From positions 1 to 41,595 of the forward strand of contig JAGQYE010000058.1 of the NCBI GenBank assembly GCA_020436225.1: a stretch of DNA of 41,595 nt. Reading direction: 5' to 3'. The position numbers and the translations under genes were made by a program. The notes beneath the pieces were generated by a model, which was given only the letters and a program-made list of their open reading frames with translations, searched no databases and had not been told where the DNA came from. Position 1 is the stretch's first letter. Each line of letters begins with the position of its first letter. This stretch comes from Bacteroidota bacterium (GTDB lineage Bacteria > Bacteroidota > Bacteroidia > Chitinophagales > JADIYW01). Positions 16,273 through 25,163 of the stretch are shown here, in pieces.

Positions 16273-17319
16273 TTACGGAATATATTTTTGCAAAGTAAAA
16301 CTAAAGGTCGTGCCTTTGTCGAGTTCGCTACTCACATTAATGGTTTGTTCGTGTGCTTCTATTATATTTTTTACGATAGACAAACCCAAACCGGTTCCAT
16401 TTATTTTTCGGTTTCTGCTCTTATCAGCGCGATAAAAACGCTCGAATAATCTTGGCAAATGTTCAGGAGAAATGCCGGGACCATTATCCGAAATTTCTAT
16501 CAAAAACTGTTCATCTAAATCGTGAATATAAATATGCGTCGTGCCGTTTTCTCGACCGTATTTAATAGAGTTTGAAATCAAGTTTTCCAACACTTGCGTA
16601 ATGCGTTTTATATCGGCAAAAACAAAAACAGTGTTTTCATCACTGTGCAATTTTAACGTTGTATTTTGTCGTTGCGCTAAATGTTGATATTGAAAAAATA
16701 CTTTCTTTATCAACTTCACTAAATCAAAAGCTTCTTTATTGAGTTCCACACGTCCACTTTCAAATTTTGAAATTTCCAATAAATCGGAAACAATCGTTTC
16801 TAAGCGCTCTATATTGCTGTTAGCTTTTTCCAAATACATTTTAATAAATGTTGGATCATCTAAATCCGAATCGAGTAAAGTTTCGATATAACCTTGCGCA
16901 TTAAAAATAGGTGTTTTCAATTCGTGCGAAACATTGCCGACAAACTCTTTTCGGTAAAGTTCCATTTTGCGCAGTTCGCGAATTTGTTTGTTTTTATTAA
17001 TTGCCCATTCTGCCACATCGCGTTCAACCGTTTTTATCAAATTACTGCTGCTATTGAGCTTGGCTTCTTCTTGAAATTTAAGTGGTCGACCAATGGTTTT
17101 ATAAATGATTTTTATTTTACTATATACAAATCGAATTAAGATAAATCGAAATAAAAGAAATGTGGTAAAAAATATGATGAATAAAGTCAATAAATAATAC
17201 AATGGATATACTTCCATCTTAAAAATGTAGCTGATAGATAAAAAGATGGCAGTAGAAAAAATTGCTACTGCCATGCTTGTATATAATGCTAATAAAGTTG
17301 GAGAAGCATTTCTGCTCAT
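16273..17319 (-). CDS. Sensor histidine kinase, PhoR-like, without periplasmic sensor
   Basis: A 348-residue inner-membrane kinase. Two hydrophobic segments (about 10-33 and 39-64) are separated by only a few residues (KMEVYP), so there is no extracellular sensor domain. A linker leads to the phospho-acceptor helix FVGNVSHELKTP with His132, then the ATPase domain with NLISNSIKYG (N box), DNGPGISPEHLPRLFERFYR (G1/F box) and NGTGLGLSIVKNIIEAH (G2). All catalytic motifs are intact. It follows the response regulator with a four-base overlap (stop and start share 17316-17319), so the pair is one operon. PhoR-like by sequence feel, but no phosphate genes are nearby and the signal is unknown. Confidence 0.93.
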   Translation of the reverse strand: MSRNASPTLLALYTSMAVAIFSTAIFLSISYIFKMEVYPLYYLLTLFIIFFTTFLLFRFILIRFVYSKIKIIYKTIGRPLKFQEEAKLNSSSNLIKTVERDVAEWAINKNKQIRELRKMELYRKEFVGNVSHELKTPIFNAQGYIETLLDSDLDDPTFIKMYLEKANSNIERLETIVSDLLEISKFESGRVELNKEAFDLVKLIKKVFFQYQHLAQRQNTTLKLHSDENTVFVFADIKRITQVLENLISNSIKYGRENGTTHIYIHDLDEQFLIEISDNGPGISPEHLPRLFERFYRADKSRNRKINGTGLGLSIVKNIIEAHEQTINVSSELDKGTTFSFTLQKYIP

Positions 17320-18002
17320 ATTTCTTCAAATTTGTATCCGATTCCTTTTACAGTTTTGATTAAATCTTCGCCCAATTTTTCACGCAATTTTCTGATATGT
17401 ACATCTATAGTTCTGTCGCCAACGATGATATCTCTTCCCCAAATTTCATTCAAGATTTCATCTCGCTTAAACACTTTTCCAGGTTTAGATGCCAACAAAT
17501 ACAACAATTCAAATTCTTTACGCGGAACTGCCATTTCATTGCCATTAAATATAATTAAATAGCGTTCTCTGTCGATTTGGATATTGCCGACATCTAAGAA
17601 TGATGATTTAGATTCTTTAGCTTCATAACGACGCAACAAAGCTTTCAAGCGACTAACCAAAACTCTAGGTTTAATAGGTTTGCTGATATAATCATCTGCG
17701 CCGGTTTCAAAACCTGCTATTTGAGAATAATCTTCTGTTCTTGCCGTTAAAAAGGCAATAATTGTATTTTCAAACTGAGGCATTTCACGCATTGTTCTAC
17801 ATGCTTCTATGCCATCCATTTCCGGCATCATCACATCTAATAACACGATGTCCGGTTGATTTTTCTTTGCTTTTTCTAAAGCTTGTTTGCCGTTTTCGGC
17901 AGTTTCAACAGCAAAACCTTCTTTTTCAAGGTTATAACTTAAGAATTCTAAGATATCTGGTTCGTCATCAACAACCAGAATTTTAAACGTTTTTTCAGCC
18001 AT
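17316..18002 (-). CDS. OmpR/PhoB-family response regulator
   Basis: A 228-residue DNA-binding response regulator. The receiver domain (about 1-122) has the acidic pair in VVDDEPDILEF, the phosphorylation site Asp56 in DIVLLDVMMPEMDG, the switch Thr in AFLTARTED and the Lys in ISKPIKPRVLVSRLKALLRR. The C-terminal winged helix (about 130-228) has FELLYLLASKPGKVFKRDEILNEIWG and IDVHIRKLREKLGEDLIKTVKGIGYKF, typical of OmpR/PhoB. It is partnered by the kinase that overlaps it by four bases. A good TTG-N20-TAATTTTG promoter lies 30 bases upstream. Confidence 0.96.
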   Translation of the reverse strand: MAEKTFKILVVDDEPDILEFLSYNLEKEGFAVETAENGKQALEKAKKNQPDIVLLDVMMPEMDGIEACRTMREMPQFENTIIAFLTARTEDYSQIAGFETGADDYISKPIKPRVLVSRLKALLRRYEAKESKSSFLDVGNIQIDRERYLIIFNGNEMAVPRKEFELLYLLASKPGKVFKRDEILNEIWGRDIIVGDRTIDVHIRKLREKLGEDLIKTVKGIGYKFEEI

Positions 18003-18032
18003 TTTCGTAGTGGTATTTTTATTGTGTTAACG

Positions 18033-18063
18033 CAAAATTAACACAAATTATTCAATCTTCCAA
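18033..18063 (-). promoter_or_regulatory. Promoter of the response regulator / kinase operon
   Basis: On the minus strand, TTG (18061-18063), 20 bases, TAATTTTG (18033-18040): a full match to the Bacteroidota promoter pattern. The ATG is 30 bases downstream of the -7 element. Confidence 0.6.
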
Positions 18064-18154
18064 TTTTCTCAACAAACATATTAAATTCTTCTTGATTTAG
18101 TATGTATTTTTACCAAAAATATTACAAAACCATTTTTTAATTAAATAGAATTAG

Positions 18155-19015
18155 ATGAAAGGAATTATTTTAGCCGGAGGAAGTGGCACGCGTTTGTACC
18201 CGATTACGTATGCTATCAGCAAGCAAATTATGCCAATTTACGACAAACCGATGATTTATTATCCGTTGTCTGTATTGATGCTTGCCGGCATAAAAGACAT
18301 TCTCATCATTTCCACTCCACACGATATGCCGAATTTTCAACGTTTATTAAGCGATGGAAAAACGATAGGTTGTAATATTCAATATGCTATACAAGAAACG
18401 CCCAACGGTTTGGCGCAAGCATTTGTAATTGGAAAAGAATTTATTGGCAAGGAGAAAGTGGCGTTAGTTTTAGGCGATAATATTTTTTATGGTTCTGAAT
18501 TGGGTGATTTATTGGAGAAAAATAACAATCCTGATGGCGGTGTTATTTATGCTTATCATGTTTCTGATCCGGAACGATATGGTGTGGTTGAATTTGACAA
18601 GCAACTTAATGCAATATCTATAGAAGAAAAACCAACACAACCGAAATCGAATTATGCAGTTCCGGGTTTATATTTTTATGATAATGAGGTGGTTGAAATT
18701 GCTGAAAATTTACAACCCAGCGCACGTGGCGAATATGAAATTACAGATGTAAACAGAGAATATCTCAAGCGTGGTAAATTAAAAGTCGGCATTTTAGACA
18801 GAGGCACTGCATGGTTAGATACCGGCACATTTGATTCGTTGATGCAGGCATCGCAGTTTGTACAAGTAATTGAACAACGTCAAGGTTTAAAAGTAGGTTG
18901 CATCGAAGAAGTTGCCTATCGCAAAGGATTTATTTCTGCCGAACAACTTAAATCTATTGCGCAACCCTTATTGAAAAGCGGTTATGGTCAATATTTGTTG
19001 GATATTTTGAAGTAG
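18155..19015 (+). CDS. rmlA: Glucose-1-phosphate thymidylyltransferase
   Basis: Makes dTDP-glucose from dTTP and glucose-1-phosphate, the entry step to dTDP-rhamnose and other dTDP-deoxysugars for surface polysaccharide. The 286-residue protein has the nucleotidyltransferase signature [33 protein letters not shown] in outline, with the metal/nucleotide residues in [10 protein letters not shown], the sugar-binding VVEFD and [20 protein letters not shown], and the C-terminal GTAWLDTGT. It is full length for the family. rmlB, rmlC and rmlD are not adjacent. galE follows on the same strand after a 62-base spacer carrying a short direct repeat. Confidence 0.95.
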   Translation: MKGIILAGGSGTRLYPITYAISKQIMPIYDKPMIYYPLSVLMLAGIKDILIISTPHDMPNFQRLLSDGKTIGCNIQYAIQETPNGLAQAFVIGKEFIGKEKVALVLGDNIFYGSELGDLLEKNNNPDGGVIYAYHVSDPERYGVVEFDKQLNAISIEEKPTQPKSNYAVPGLYFYDNEVVEIAENLQPSARGEYEITDVNREYLKRGKLKVGILDRGTAWLDTGTFDSLMQASQFVQVIEQRQGLKVGCIEEVAYRKGFISAEQLKSIAQPLLKSGYGQYLLDILK

Positions 19016-19044
19016 TGATTAGTGAAGTGTAATTAGTGATTAGT
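19013..19044. repeat. Short direct repeat between rmlA and galE
   Basis: TAGTGATTAGT occurs at 19013-19023 (starting in the rmlA stop codon) and again at 19034-19044, 21 bases apart. The simple AT-rich form is like low-complexity spacer repeats common in Bacteroidota. Confidence 0.5.
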
Positions 19045-19077
19045 TTTTGAGAGTTTACGTTTTAAAATAAAATTTTG

Positions 19078-20100
19078 ATGAAAGTAATTGTTACAGGTGG
19101 CACAGGTTATATTGGTTCGCATACGATAGTAGATTTATTGGAAAATAATTTTGATGTTGTTTGTGTAGATAATCTTTCTCGTTCGAAAAAATATACCTTA
19201 GTAGAAATTGAAAAAATAAGCGGAAAGAAAATCAACTTTTATCAAATTGATTTATGTGATAAACAAGCAGTTCTCGATTTATTTTCCGAACATAACGATG
19301 CAGTTGGCGTAATACATTTTGCTGCCTTAAAATCTGTTCCTGAATCGGTGGAAAATCCTCTATTGTATTATACCAATAATATAGACTCTTTGCTAAATGT
19401 ATTGCTGGCAATTCAACAATTTTCTATTCCAAATTTTGTATTTTCTTCTTCTTGTTCCGTGTATGGCAATGCCGAACAATTACCGGTTACCGAACAAACA
19501 CCGATAAAAAATGCGGAAAGTCCGTATGCACACACCAAGCAAATCGGCGAAGATATTATCCGAAATTTTGCGAATACCAATCCAAGAATAAATTCCATTT
19601 TATTGCGATATTTTAATCCTATTGGTGCGCATCCCTCTGCATTAATTGGCGAAATTCCGATTGACCAACCCAACAATTTAGTGCCTTACATTACGCAAAC
19701 GGCAATCGGAAAATTACCGCAATTGACTGTTTTTGGAAATGATTACCCAACGCGCGATGGCAGCAATATCCGCGATTATATTCACGTTTGCGACATTGCG
19801 CATGCACACACATTAGCATTAAATTTTTTGATTGATAAAAAGAATACAAGCAATTGCGATGTGTTTAATTTAGGTTCAGGAAATGGCGTCTCTGTGTTAG
19901 AAGTTATCCAAGCATTTGAAAAAGCAACTCTACAAAAATTAAATTATACAATTGGCGCTCGCCGTGCCGGCGATGTTGTTGCCGTTTATGCTGACAATAC
20001 CAAAGCAGCCAAGCAATTAAATTGGCAGTGCAAATACAACTTAGAAGATGCGATGCAAAGTGCTTGGAATTGGGAATTAAAAATGCAGGAATTGTTTTAG
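19078..20100 (+). CDS. galE: UDP-glucose 4-epimerase
   Basis: Interconverts UDP-glucose and UDP-galactose; a cytoplasmic short-chain dehydrogenase-type enzyme using bound NAD. The 340-residue protein starts MKVIVTGGTGYIGSHTIVDL with the Rossmann loop at 7-13, contains FAALKSVPESVENPL and SSSCSVYGNAEQLPVTE (catalytic Ser), YAHTKQIGE (the Tyr-x3-Lys pair), RYFNPIGAHPSALIGE, and DGSNIRDYIHVCDIAHAH. All are family hallmarks, making the specific GalE call strong. The ATG at 19078 is preferred to the TTG three bases upstream. With rmlA it supplies activated sugars for surface glycans. Confidence 0.96.
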   Translation: MKVIVTGGTGYIGSHTIVDLLENNFDVVCVDNLSRSKKYTLVEIEKISGKKINFYQIDLCDKQAVLDLFSEHNDAVGVIHFAALKSVPESVENPLLYYTNNIDSLLNVLLAIQQFSIPNFVFSSSCSVYGNAEQLPVTEQTPIKNAESPYAHTKQIGEDIIRNFANTNPRINSILLRYFNPIGAHPSALIGEIPIDQPNNLVPYITQTAIGKLPQLTVFGNDYPTRDGSNIRDYIHVCDIAHAHTLALNFLIDKKNTSNCDVFNLGSGNGVSVLEVIQAFEKATLQKLNYTIGARRAGDVVAVYADNTKAAKQLNWQCKYNLEDAMQSAWNWELKMQELF

Positions 20101-20113
20101 ATGAATAGAGATG

Positions 20114-20146
20114 AGATTTAAGAATTCAGATTTAAGATTTAGGATT
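20114..20146. repeat. Tandem-like short repeat after galE
   Basis: AGATTTAAGA is found at 20114-20123 and 20128-20137, followed by the variant AGATTTAGGA beginning at 20135+2. It sits in the 128-base spacer between galE and the small secreted protein, the mirror of the spacer repeat on the other side of galE. Confidence 0.4.
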
Positions 20147-20228
20147 TTTACTAATTCCAATTTTTCTCACACTTCACTCTTTACTCAATTATTTTGTATC
20201 TTGTTTTTCAATCAAAAAAATAAAAATT

Positions 20229-20609
20229 ATGAAACAAGCATTTTTAGTATTATTTATTGCCTTTGGACTTTTAGCAAATGCAAAAGGTTTTAAAGGAAAA
20301 TGGAAAGGCATTGGCGACCAAATAGACGGACACAGTTGGGACATCGTTCTTAATTTTCAAGATGAAAATAATATCAGCATTAATTATCCGAGTTTAGGTT
20401 GTTCCGGCAATTGGACTTTGCAAAAAACAGCAACCAATGACAACATTTTCATAGAAAATATAACCGAAGGAACTGACAAATGCGACCAAGGCTGTGAAGT
20501 GCATCTACAAAAATTAAAAAGAAAAAAGCTAAAAGTGGTTTATTATCTCCGCAGCTATGATGCTGACAAGCCAATTGCAGAAGGCACTTTGCGCAAACAA
20601 AGAAAATAA
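20229..20609 (+). CDS. Small secreted protein of unknown function
   Basis: A 126-residue protein with a clear signal peptide (MKQAFLVLFIAFGLLANA). The mature part begins GFKGKWKGIGDQIDGHSWDI and is rich in short beta strands, with three cysteines (in SLGCSG, DKCDQGC) that could form one disulfide plus a free Cys, and ends EGTLRKQRK. The pattern of Trp/Gly-rich first strand followed by evenly spaced strands suggests a small lipocalin-like or DUF-type beta barrel; I do not recognise the family. It is convergent with the ABC-2 permease ten bases downstream, with no clear terminator between them. Confidence 0.7.
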   Translation: MKQAFLVLFIAFGLLANAKGFKGKWKGIGDQIDGHSWDIVLNFQDENNISINYPSLGCSGNWTLQKTATNDNIFIENITEGTDKCDQGCEVHLQKLKRKKLKVVYYLRSYDADKPIAEGTLRKQRK

Positions 20610-20619
20610 ATTGAAAAGA

Positions 20620-21927
20620 TTATTTGACAAAAATCCATTTACCAATTTCTTTGAAAGTAACTTTTTTGCCTTGTATTAAAATTCCGATTCTATAAATACG
20701 AGCGGCAACATAAACCATTCCGAGAGAACAAACAACTAATATAAACATCGACAATAATTGTTCCCACCAAGCTACCTGAAACGGAATTCTTGTTATCATA
20801 ATTATTGGCGAAGAGAACGGTAAAACTGAGCCCCAAAATGCAGCGTTTGAAAATGGCTGTGCCAAAGTTGCCGACATTAAAATCATGGAAATGATAATTG
20901 GAATAGTGATTGGAAAGGTAAATGTTTGCATGTCACTATCATCCGTAACGGCTGCTCCGATAGCTGCAAATTGTGATGCATAAAATAAATATCCAAAGAC
21001 AAAATAAAACAAGAAACTCAATAACATTCTCGGAATATTCAAATCGTGAAATGCATTAGAAATATTCATTAGCATTTGCGTAGATTCTGACGACGATGCC
21101 ATTTGGCTGCTTTGTTGCATAGCTTGCATTGCCATTAATTTATCGCCCATAAAAACAGGCAACAACATATTAATTAAAACAGTAAGAATTCCCCAACATA
21201 AAAATTGCGTTAAACCCACAGCACCAATGCCAATAATTTTTCCCAACATTAATTGAAATGGTTTAACGGTAGTTACTAAAACTTCAACAATTCTATTTGT
21301 TTTTTCTTCTGTAACACTTCGCATTACCATGGCGCCATAAACAATCAAGAAAATATAAATGAGCATACCGCAAGCATAGCCAAACATACCGGCAACTTCC
21401 GAGCTTCCTTTTTTCTTTTTATTGTCGATGATTTGTTCTACAGAAATTTTCTTATCGAAATATTCTATCGTATCAATATTATAATGACGTTCCGACAATG
21501 CTCGATTTCTTATTTCATCTGACAAATTATTGATGATATGTTCTTTGGTCGTAATGCCTAATTCATTTTCCGAGTAATACGCAATGCCTAAAGGTTGTTC
21601 AAGGTTGATTTTAGGAATGTATAAAATGCCGTCGCAATTGATATTTTGATAAATATGTTTGAGTGAATCTATCGGTTGTTGGTTGCCTGTAAGATACACA
21701 AAGCGCAAACTTTCGCCAACATCCATTCCTCTGAATTTATCTTCAAAAAGTCCGCTGTCATCTTTTACAGCAATCTTAATTTTTTCTTGTGCACTTGTAG
21801 CAATAGCAACAGTTCCGATAATAACCAAGCCGAATAAAATAGGAATAAGGAAAGTTAGAACAAGAAATGATTTCTTTTTTACTCTCGTTAAATATTCTCG
21901 TTTTATTATATACCAAGTTTTTTTCAT
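20620..21927 (-). CDS. ABC-2 type exporter permease (NatB-like)
   Basis: The membrane subunit of an ABC exporter, 435 residues. One transmembrane helix near the N-terminus (about 20-45, FLVLTFLIPILFGLVIIGTVA) is followed by a roughly 130-residue extracytoplasmic domain, then five or six helices in the C-terminal half, the ABC-2 (PF12698-like) layout. RSVTEEKTNRIVEVLVTTVKPFQLMLGKIIG is the typical coupling-helix segment after TM2. The NatB/YhaP-like group exports sodium or unknown substrates; specificity cannot be read here. It follows its ATPase by 52 bases on the same strand. Confidence 0.9.
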   Translation of the reverse strand: MKKTWYIIKREYLTRVKKKSFLVLTFLIPILFGLVIIGTVAIATSAQEKIKIAVKDDSGLFEDKFRGMDVGESLRFVYLTGNQQPIDSLKHIYQNINCDGILYIPKINLEQPLGIAYYSENELGITTKEHIINNLSDEIRNRALSERHYNIDTIEYFDKKISVEQIIDNKKKKGSSEVAGMFGYACGMLIYIFLIVYGAMVMRSVTEEKTNRIVEVLVTTVKPFQLMLGKIIGIGAVGLTQFLCWGILTVLINMLLPVFMGDKLMAMQAMQQSSQMASSSESTQMLMNISNAFHDLNIPRMLLSFLFYFVFGYLFYASQFAAIGAAVTDDSDMQTFTFPITIPIIISMILMSATLAQPFSNAAFWGSVLPFSSPIIMITRIPFQVAWWEQLLSMFILVVCSLGMVYVAARIYRIGILIQGKKVTFKEIGKWIFVK

Positions 21928-21979
21928 GCTATTTTCTCATTGCTTATTTATATTTCTTGTATCTCTTTATCAAGAAATA

Positions 21980-22888
21980 TTATTGACTTTTTTCTTGTAC
22001 TTGTTGAATAAAAATTTCGTGTATGCTTGGTAAGATTTCCGTCATGCTGGTAATTTCTATCTGATGTTGTAATAAAATTTTCAAGATATCATTTGGTAAT
22101 TGATTTTCTTTTAGTTTAAAAATCAATACCTCATTTTTTTCTTCTACAATCTCTGTTTGTGTTCTAATGGCATCATTAATTGGCGTTTCAGGATTAATAG
22201 TTACTCGAATTAAATGTTTTTTAAATTGCTGTTTAATATTTTGCACATTACCTTCTAAAATTATTTTTCCTTCATTTATCAAATAAATTTCTTCGCAAAT
22301 TTCTTCTACATTTTCCATCCTATGTGTCGAAAAAATTATGGTAGTTCCTTTTTGATGTAATTCAAAAATTTCTTGTTTAATAATTTCAGCATTTAATGGA
22401 TCTAAGCCGGAAAAAGGTTCATCTAAAATCAATAATTTCGGATCATGCAGAACAGTAACAACAAATTGTACTTTTTGCTGCATACCTTTCGAAAGCTCTT
22501 CAATGGTTTTATTTCGCCAAGAATCTATGTCTAATTTATTGAGCCAATAATCTATTTTTTGCGTTGCTTCTTTCTTAGAAAAATTTCTCAGTTGTGTAAA
22601 ATAATACAATTGTTCTTCTACTTTCATTTTCTTGTACAAGCCACGTTCTTCAGGCATGTAGCCAATCAAGTTTTGATGTTTTTCAGCAAGCTTTTCGCCA
22701 TTAAACAAAAGTTGGCCGCTATCCGGAAAAAATATTTGTGTAATATTTCTGATTAAAGTAGTTTTTCCTGCGCCGTTCGGTCCTAATAATCCATAAATTT
22801 TATGCGCATCAAAAGCTAAGCTAACATCTTGTAAGGCAACCTTATTTTGAAAAGATTTGGAAACATTTTTAACTTCCAACAAATGCAT
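21980..22888 (-). CDS. ABC transporter ATP-binding protein (NatA-like)
   Basis: The ATPase partner of the permease, 302 residues. Walker A GPNGAGKT at 36-43, Q loop around YMPEERGLY (an E-R variant usual in the NatA group), signature LSKGMQ at 132-137, Walker B LLILDEP at 152-158, D loop GLDP, and switch His in STHRMENVEE are all intact. About 90 residues after the nucleotide-binding domain form the accessory domain found in NatA/YhaQ relatives. It lies 10 bases after the T9SS-tailed protein gene and 52 before the permease, so the three probably form one operon. Confidence 0.93.
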   Translation of the reverse strand: MHLLEVKNVSKSFQNKVALQDVSLAFDAHKIYGLLGPNGAGKTTLIRNITQIFFPDSGQLLFNGEKLAEKHQNLIGYMPEERGLYKKMKVEEQLYYFTQLRNFSKKEATQKIDYWLNKLDIDSWRNKTIEELSKGMQQKVQFVVTVLHDPKLLILDEPFSGLDPLNAEIIKQEIFELHQKGTTIIFSTHRMENVEEICEEIYLINEGKIILEGNVQNIKQQFKKHLIRVTINPETPINDAIRTQTEIVEEKNEVLIFKLKENQLPNDILKILLQHQIEITSMTEILPSIHEIFIQQVQEKSQ

Positions 22889-22898
22889 TTTTCTATTT

Positions 22899-23915
22899 TT
22901 ATTTTACGATAATTGGTTGAGCTATTTGTCCGGTTTCTGTTTGCAAACGCAATAAATACATGCCTGAATTAAGATTAGAAAATGCAATGCGCAACTCGTT
23001 TATACCTTTTGTTGTTTGATGTAATTCTCCTTGTTGAACGATATTTCCGGCAACAGAAATAATTTGATAACGAACGTCAGAATTTTCGTTTAAAGTATAA
23101 TTTACTTGAATAAAATCGCTCGCCGGATTTGGAAATAATTTTACTTGTTGGAAAATATCTTCTTGTTGATGTATCGTAGAAACATTAGTTGCCGTAATAA
23201 AATTGCCGAGAGAATCCACAATAAATACTGTAAAATTAGCGCCATTACTATTGCTTCCCGGAGCCAAAAATCCTGAAATTAATAAGGTTGTTGTTTGTCC
23301 GCCAAGAGCTGACAAATCGAACATATAGGTTGAAATATTAAAATTACCATCGGCCGTTTTCAACTTAAATTTTATAAAATTATTTTCAAATGTTGTTGGA
23401 GCTACTTGGTGCAAACTATCATTATCTATTAATAAAGTGTTGAGTGTATCAACAGCGTAAACATCAAATGTTGGTGCATCGGTGCTGCCGTGAACGAATA
23501 CGCATAAAACTTCATTAGCTGTTGGTGTTCCTAACGCAGATTGTTCAATACTTAAAATTCTTAATTGCGTGGAAACTCCATCAGGATTAGTTAAATAGGC
23601 TGTATCATTCGTAACGCCATTTAAAATCAAGACATATTTTTTGCCAGCTTGAAATGCTTGTGTCAACGAAATACTTTTTGCTGTATCTCTTTTAGATTGA
23701 AATTTTATAGTGTAAGTAGTGTCGCCATCAATAGACAAAAAGGATGTAGCTGTTTGAAAATCCAAGCTATCTTTCATCACATTAGCATCTGCAAAAACTT
23801 TTACAGATTGCATCACAGAATCTGCGGAATTATTGATGAATTGAATTTGTGTGTTTTGTGCTTTACTCCAAATACAACTGAATAATAGTCCACAAAGAAG
23901 GTAAATATTTTTCAT
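22899..23915 (-). CDS. DUF4397-like secreted protein with type IX sorting domain
   Basis: A 338-residue secreted protein. Signal peptide MKNIYLLCGLLFSCIWSKAQ is followed by two DUF4397-like beta modules: an early one with IQFINNSADSVMQSVKVFAD and a later, clearer one with CVFVHGSTDAPTFDVYAVD and LLISGFLAP. From about residue 255 there is a type A T9SS sorting domain: VKLFPNPASDFIQVNY, then strands ending in SGMYLLRLQTETGQIAQPIIVK. It should cross the outer membrane through the type IX system and be anchored or released at the surface. Its role is unknown; the ABC exporter genes follow only 10 bases downstream, which is unusual company. Confidence 0.85.
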   Translation of the reverse strand: MKNIYLLCGLLFSCIWSKAQNTQIQFINNSADSVMQSVKVFADANVMKDSLDFQTATSFLSIDGDTTYTIKFQSKRDTAKSISLTQAFQAGKKYVLILNGVTNDTAYLTNPDGVSTQLRILSIEQSALGTPTANEVLCVFVHGSTDAPTFDVYAVDTLNTLLIDNDSLHQVAPTTFENNFIKFKLKTADGNFNISTYMFDLSALGGQTTTLLISGFLAPGSNSNGANFTVFIVDSLGNFITATNVSTIHQQEDIFQQVKLFPNPASDFIQVNYTLNENSDVRYQIISVAGNIVQQGELHQTTKGINELRIAFSNLNSGMYLLRLQTETGQIAQPIIVK

Positions 23916-23987
23916 TATTATACATTAAACTAAGGCGAAGGTAAGAAAAAGTATTCGCACAATAGTCAATGTAATTCTTAACCACTG

Positions 23988-25145
23988 TTAATGGAAAAAC
24001 TTATCGAAAAAGCCTTTGTGTTTTTCTTTTTGTGCTTGCGGACTGAAATTCTTGGAATTTTTTAATTTTTCCATTAACTCCGTTTCTTCGGCTGTTAAAT
24101 CTTGTGGTGTATAAATTTGCACATCTACAATTTGGTCGCCTTTGCCATAACCATTCAAACTTGGAATTCCTTTGCCTTGAAGTTTAAATAATTTTCCGCT
24201 TTGCGTGCCCTTCGGAATTTTTATTTTAGCTGTACCACCAATAGTTGGCACTTCAACCTGTGTTCCCAACGCTGCCTCTGCAAAATTTAAGAAAAGATGA
24301 TACACAACATTGGTATCTTCTCTTTTTAATTCAGGATGTGGAACTTCTTCGATATTGATTAATAAATCGCCCGGATAACCGCCTCTGATGCCGGCATTTC
24401 CTTTGCCATTCATCGACAATTGAATGCCTTCGCTTACGCCGGCAGGAATATCAATACTAATAACTTCTTCGCCATAAACGCGACCTTCGCCTCTACATTT
24501 TGTACATTTATTGGTAATGATTTTGCCTTCACCTTCACAAGTTGGACAAGTGCCGGTTGTAGCCATTTGTCCTAAGAATGTTTGCGTTACTTTTCGCACT
24601 ACGCCACTTCCGTTACAAGTGTTACAAGTTTGATAAGAATTTTTATCTTTTGCACCGATGCCGTTACAAGCATCGCAAGTAATATGCTTTTTTACTTTTA
24701 TTTTTTTCTGAGCACCACTTGCAATTTCCTCCAAATCCATTTTCACTTTTACACGTAAATTGCTACCACGTTGACCGCGCCCACGCTCCTTGCGTCTTCC
24801 TCCACCGCCAAAAAATGATTCGAACGGATTGCCATCGCCGCCGCCACCGAAGATATCGCCGAATTGAGAAAAAATATCTTCCATATTCATTCCGCCACCA
24901 TAGCCGCCGCCACCAAAACCTCCGGCTGCGCCTTGGTGACCAAAACGGTCATAGCGCGCACGTTTTTCGTTGTTGCTCAATATGTCGTATGCTTCGGCTG
25001 CTTCTTTAAATTTTTCTTCTGCAGCTTTATCTCCCGGATTTTTATCCGGATGATATTGCAACGCCATTTTACGGTAGGCTTTTTTAATTTCGTCCGCAGT
25101 TGCAGATTTGGAAACACCTAATACCTCGTAATAATCTCTTTTCAT
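23988..25145 (-). CDS. dnaJ: Chaperone DnaJ
   Basis: Co-chaperone that delivers unfolded proteins to DnaK and stimulates its ATPase. The 385-residue protein has the J domain with HPD at 32-34, a Gly/Phe-rich linker (about 72-115), four zinc-finger repeats [24 protein letters not shown] and CTKCRGEG, and the C-terminal substrate domains. It is full length. It follows grpE by 18 bases on the same strand; dnaK is not in the window. A charged [11 protein letters not shown] run after the G/F linker is normal variation. Confidence 0.97.
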   Translation of the reverse strand: MKRDYYEVLGVSKSATADEIKKAYRKMALQYHPDKNPGDKAAEEKFKEAAEAYDILSNNEKRARYDRFGHQGAAGGFGGGGYGGGMNMEDIFSQFGDIFGGGGDGNPFESFFGGGGRRKERGRGQRGSNLRVKVKMDLEEIASGAQKKIKVKKHITCDACNGIGAKDKNSYQTCNTCNGSGVVRKVTQTFLGQMATTGTCPTCEGEGKIITNKCTKCRGEGRVYGEEVISIDIPAGVSEGIQLSMNGKGNAGIRGGYPGDLLINIEEVPHPELKREDTNVVYHLFLNFAEAALGTQVEVPTIGGTAKIKIPKGTQSGKLFKLQGKGIPSLNGYGKGDQIVDVQIYTPQDLTAEETELMEKLKNSKNFSPQAQKEKHKGFFDKFFH

Positions 25146-25163
25146 TTTTTGTTAATCCTTATT

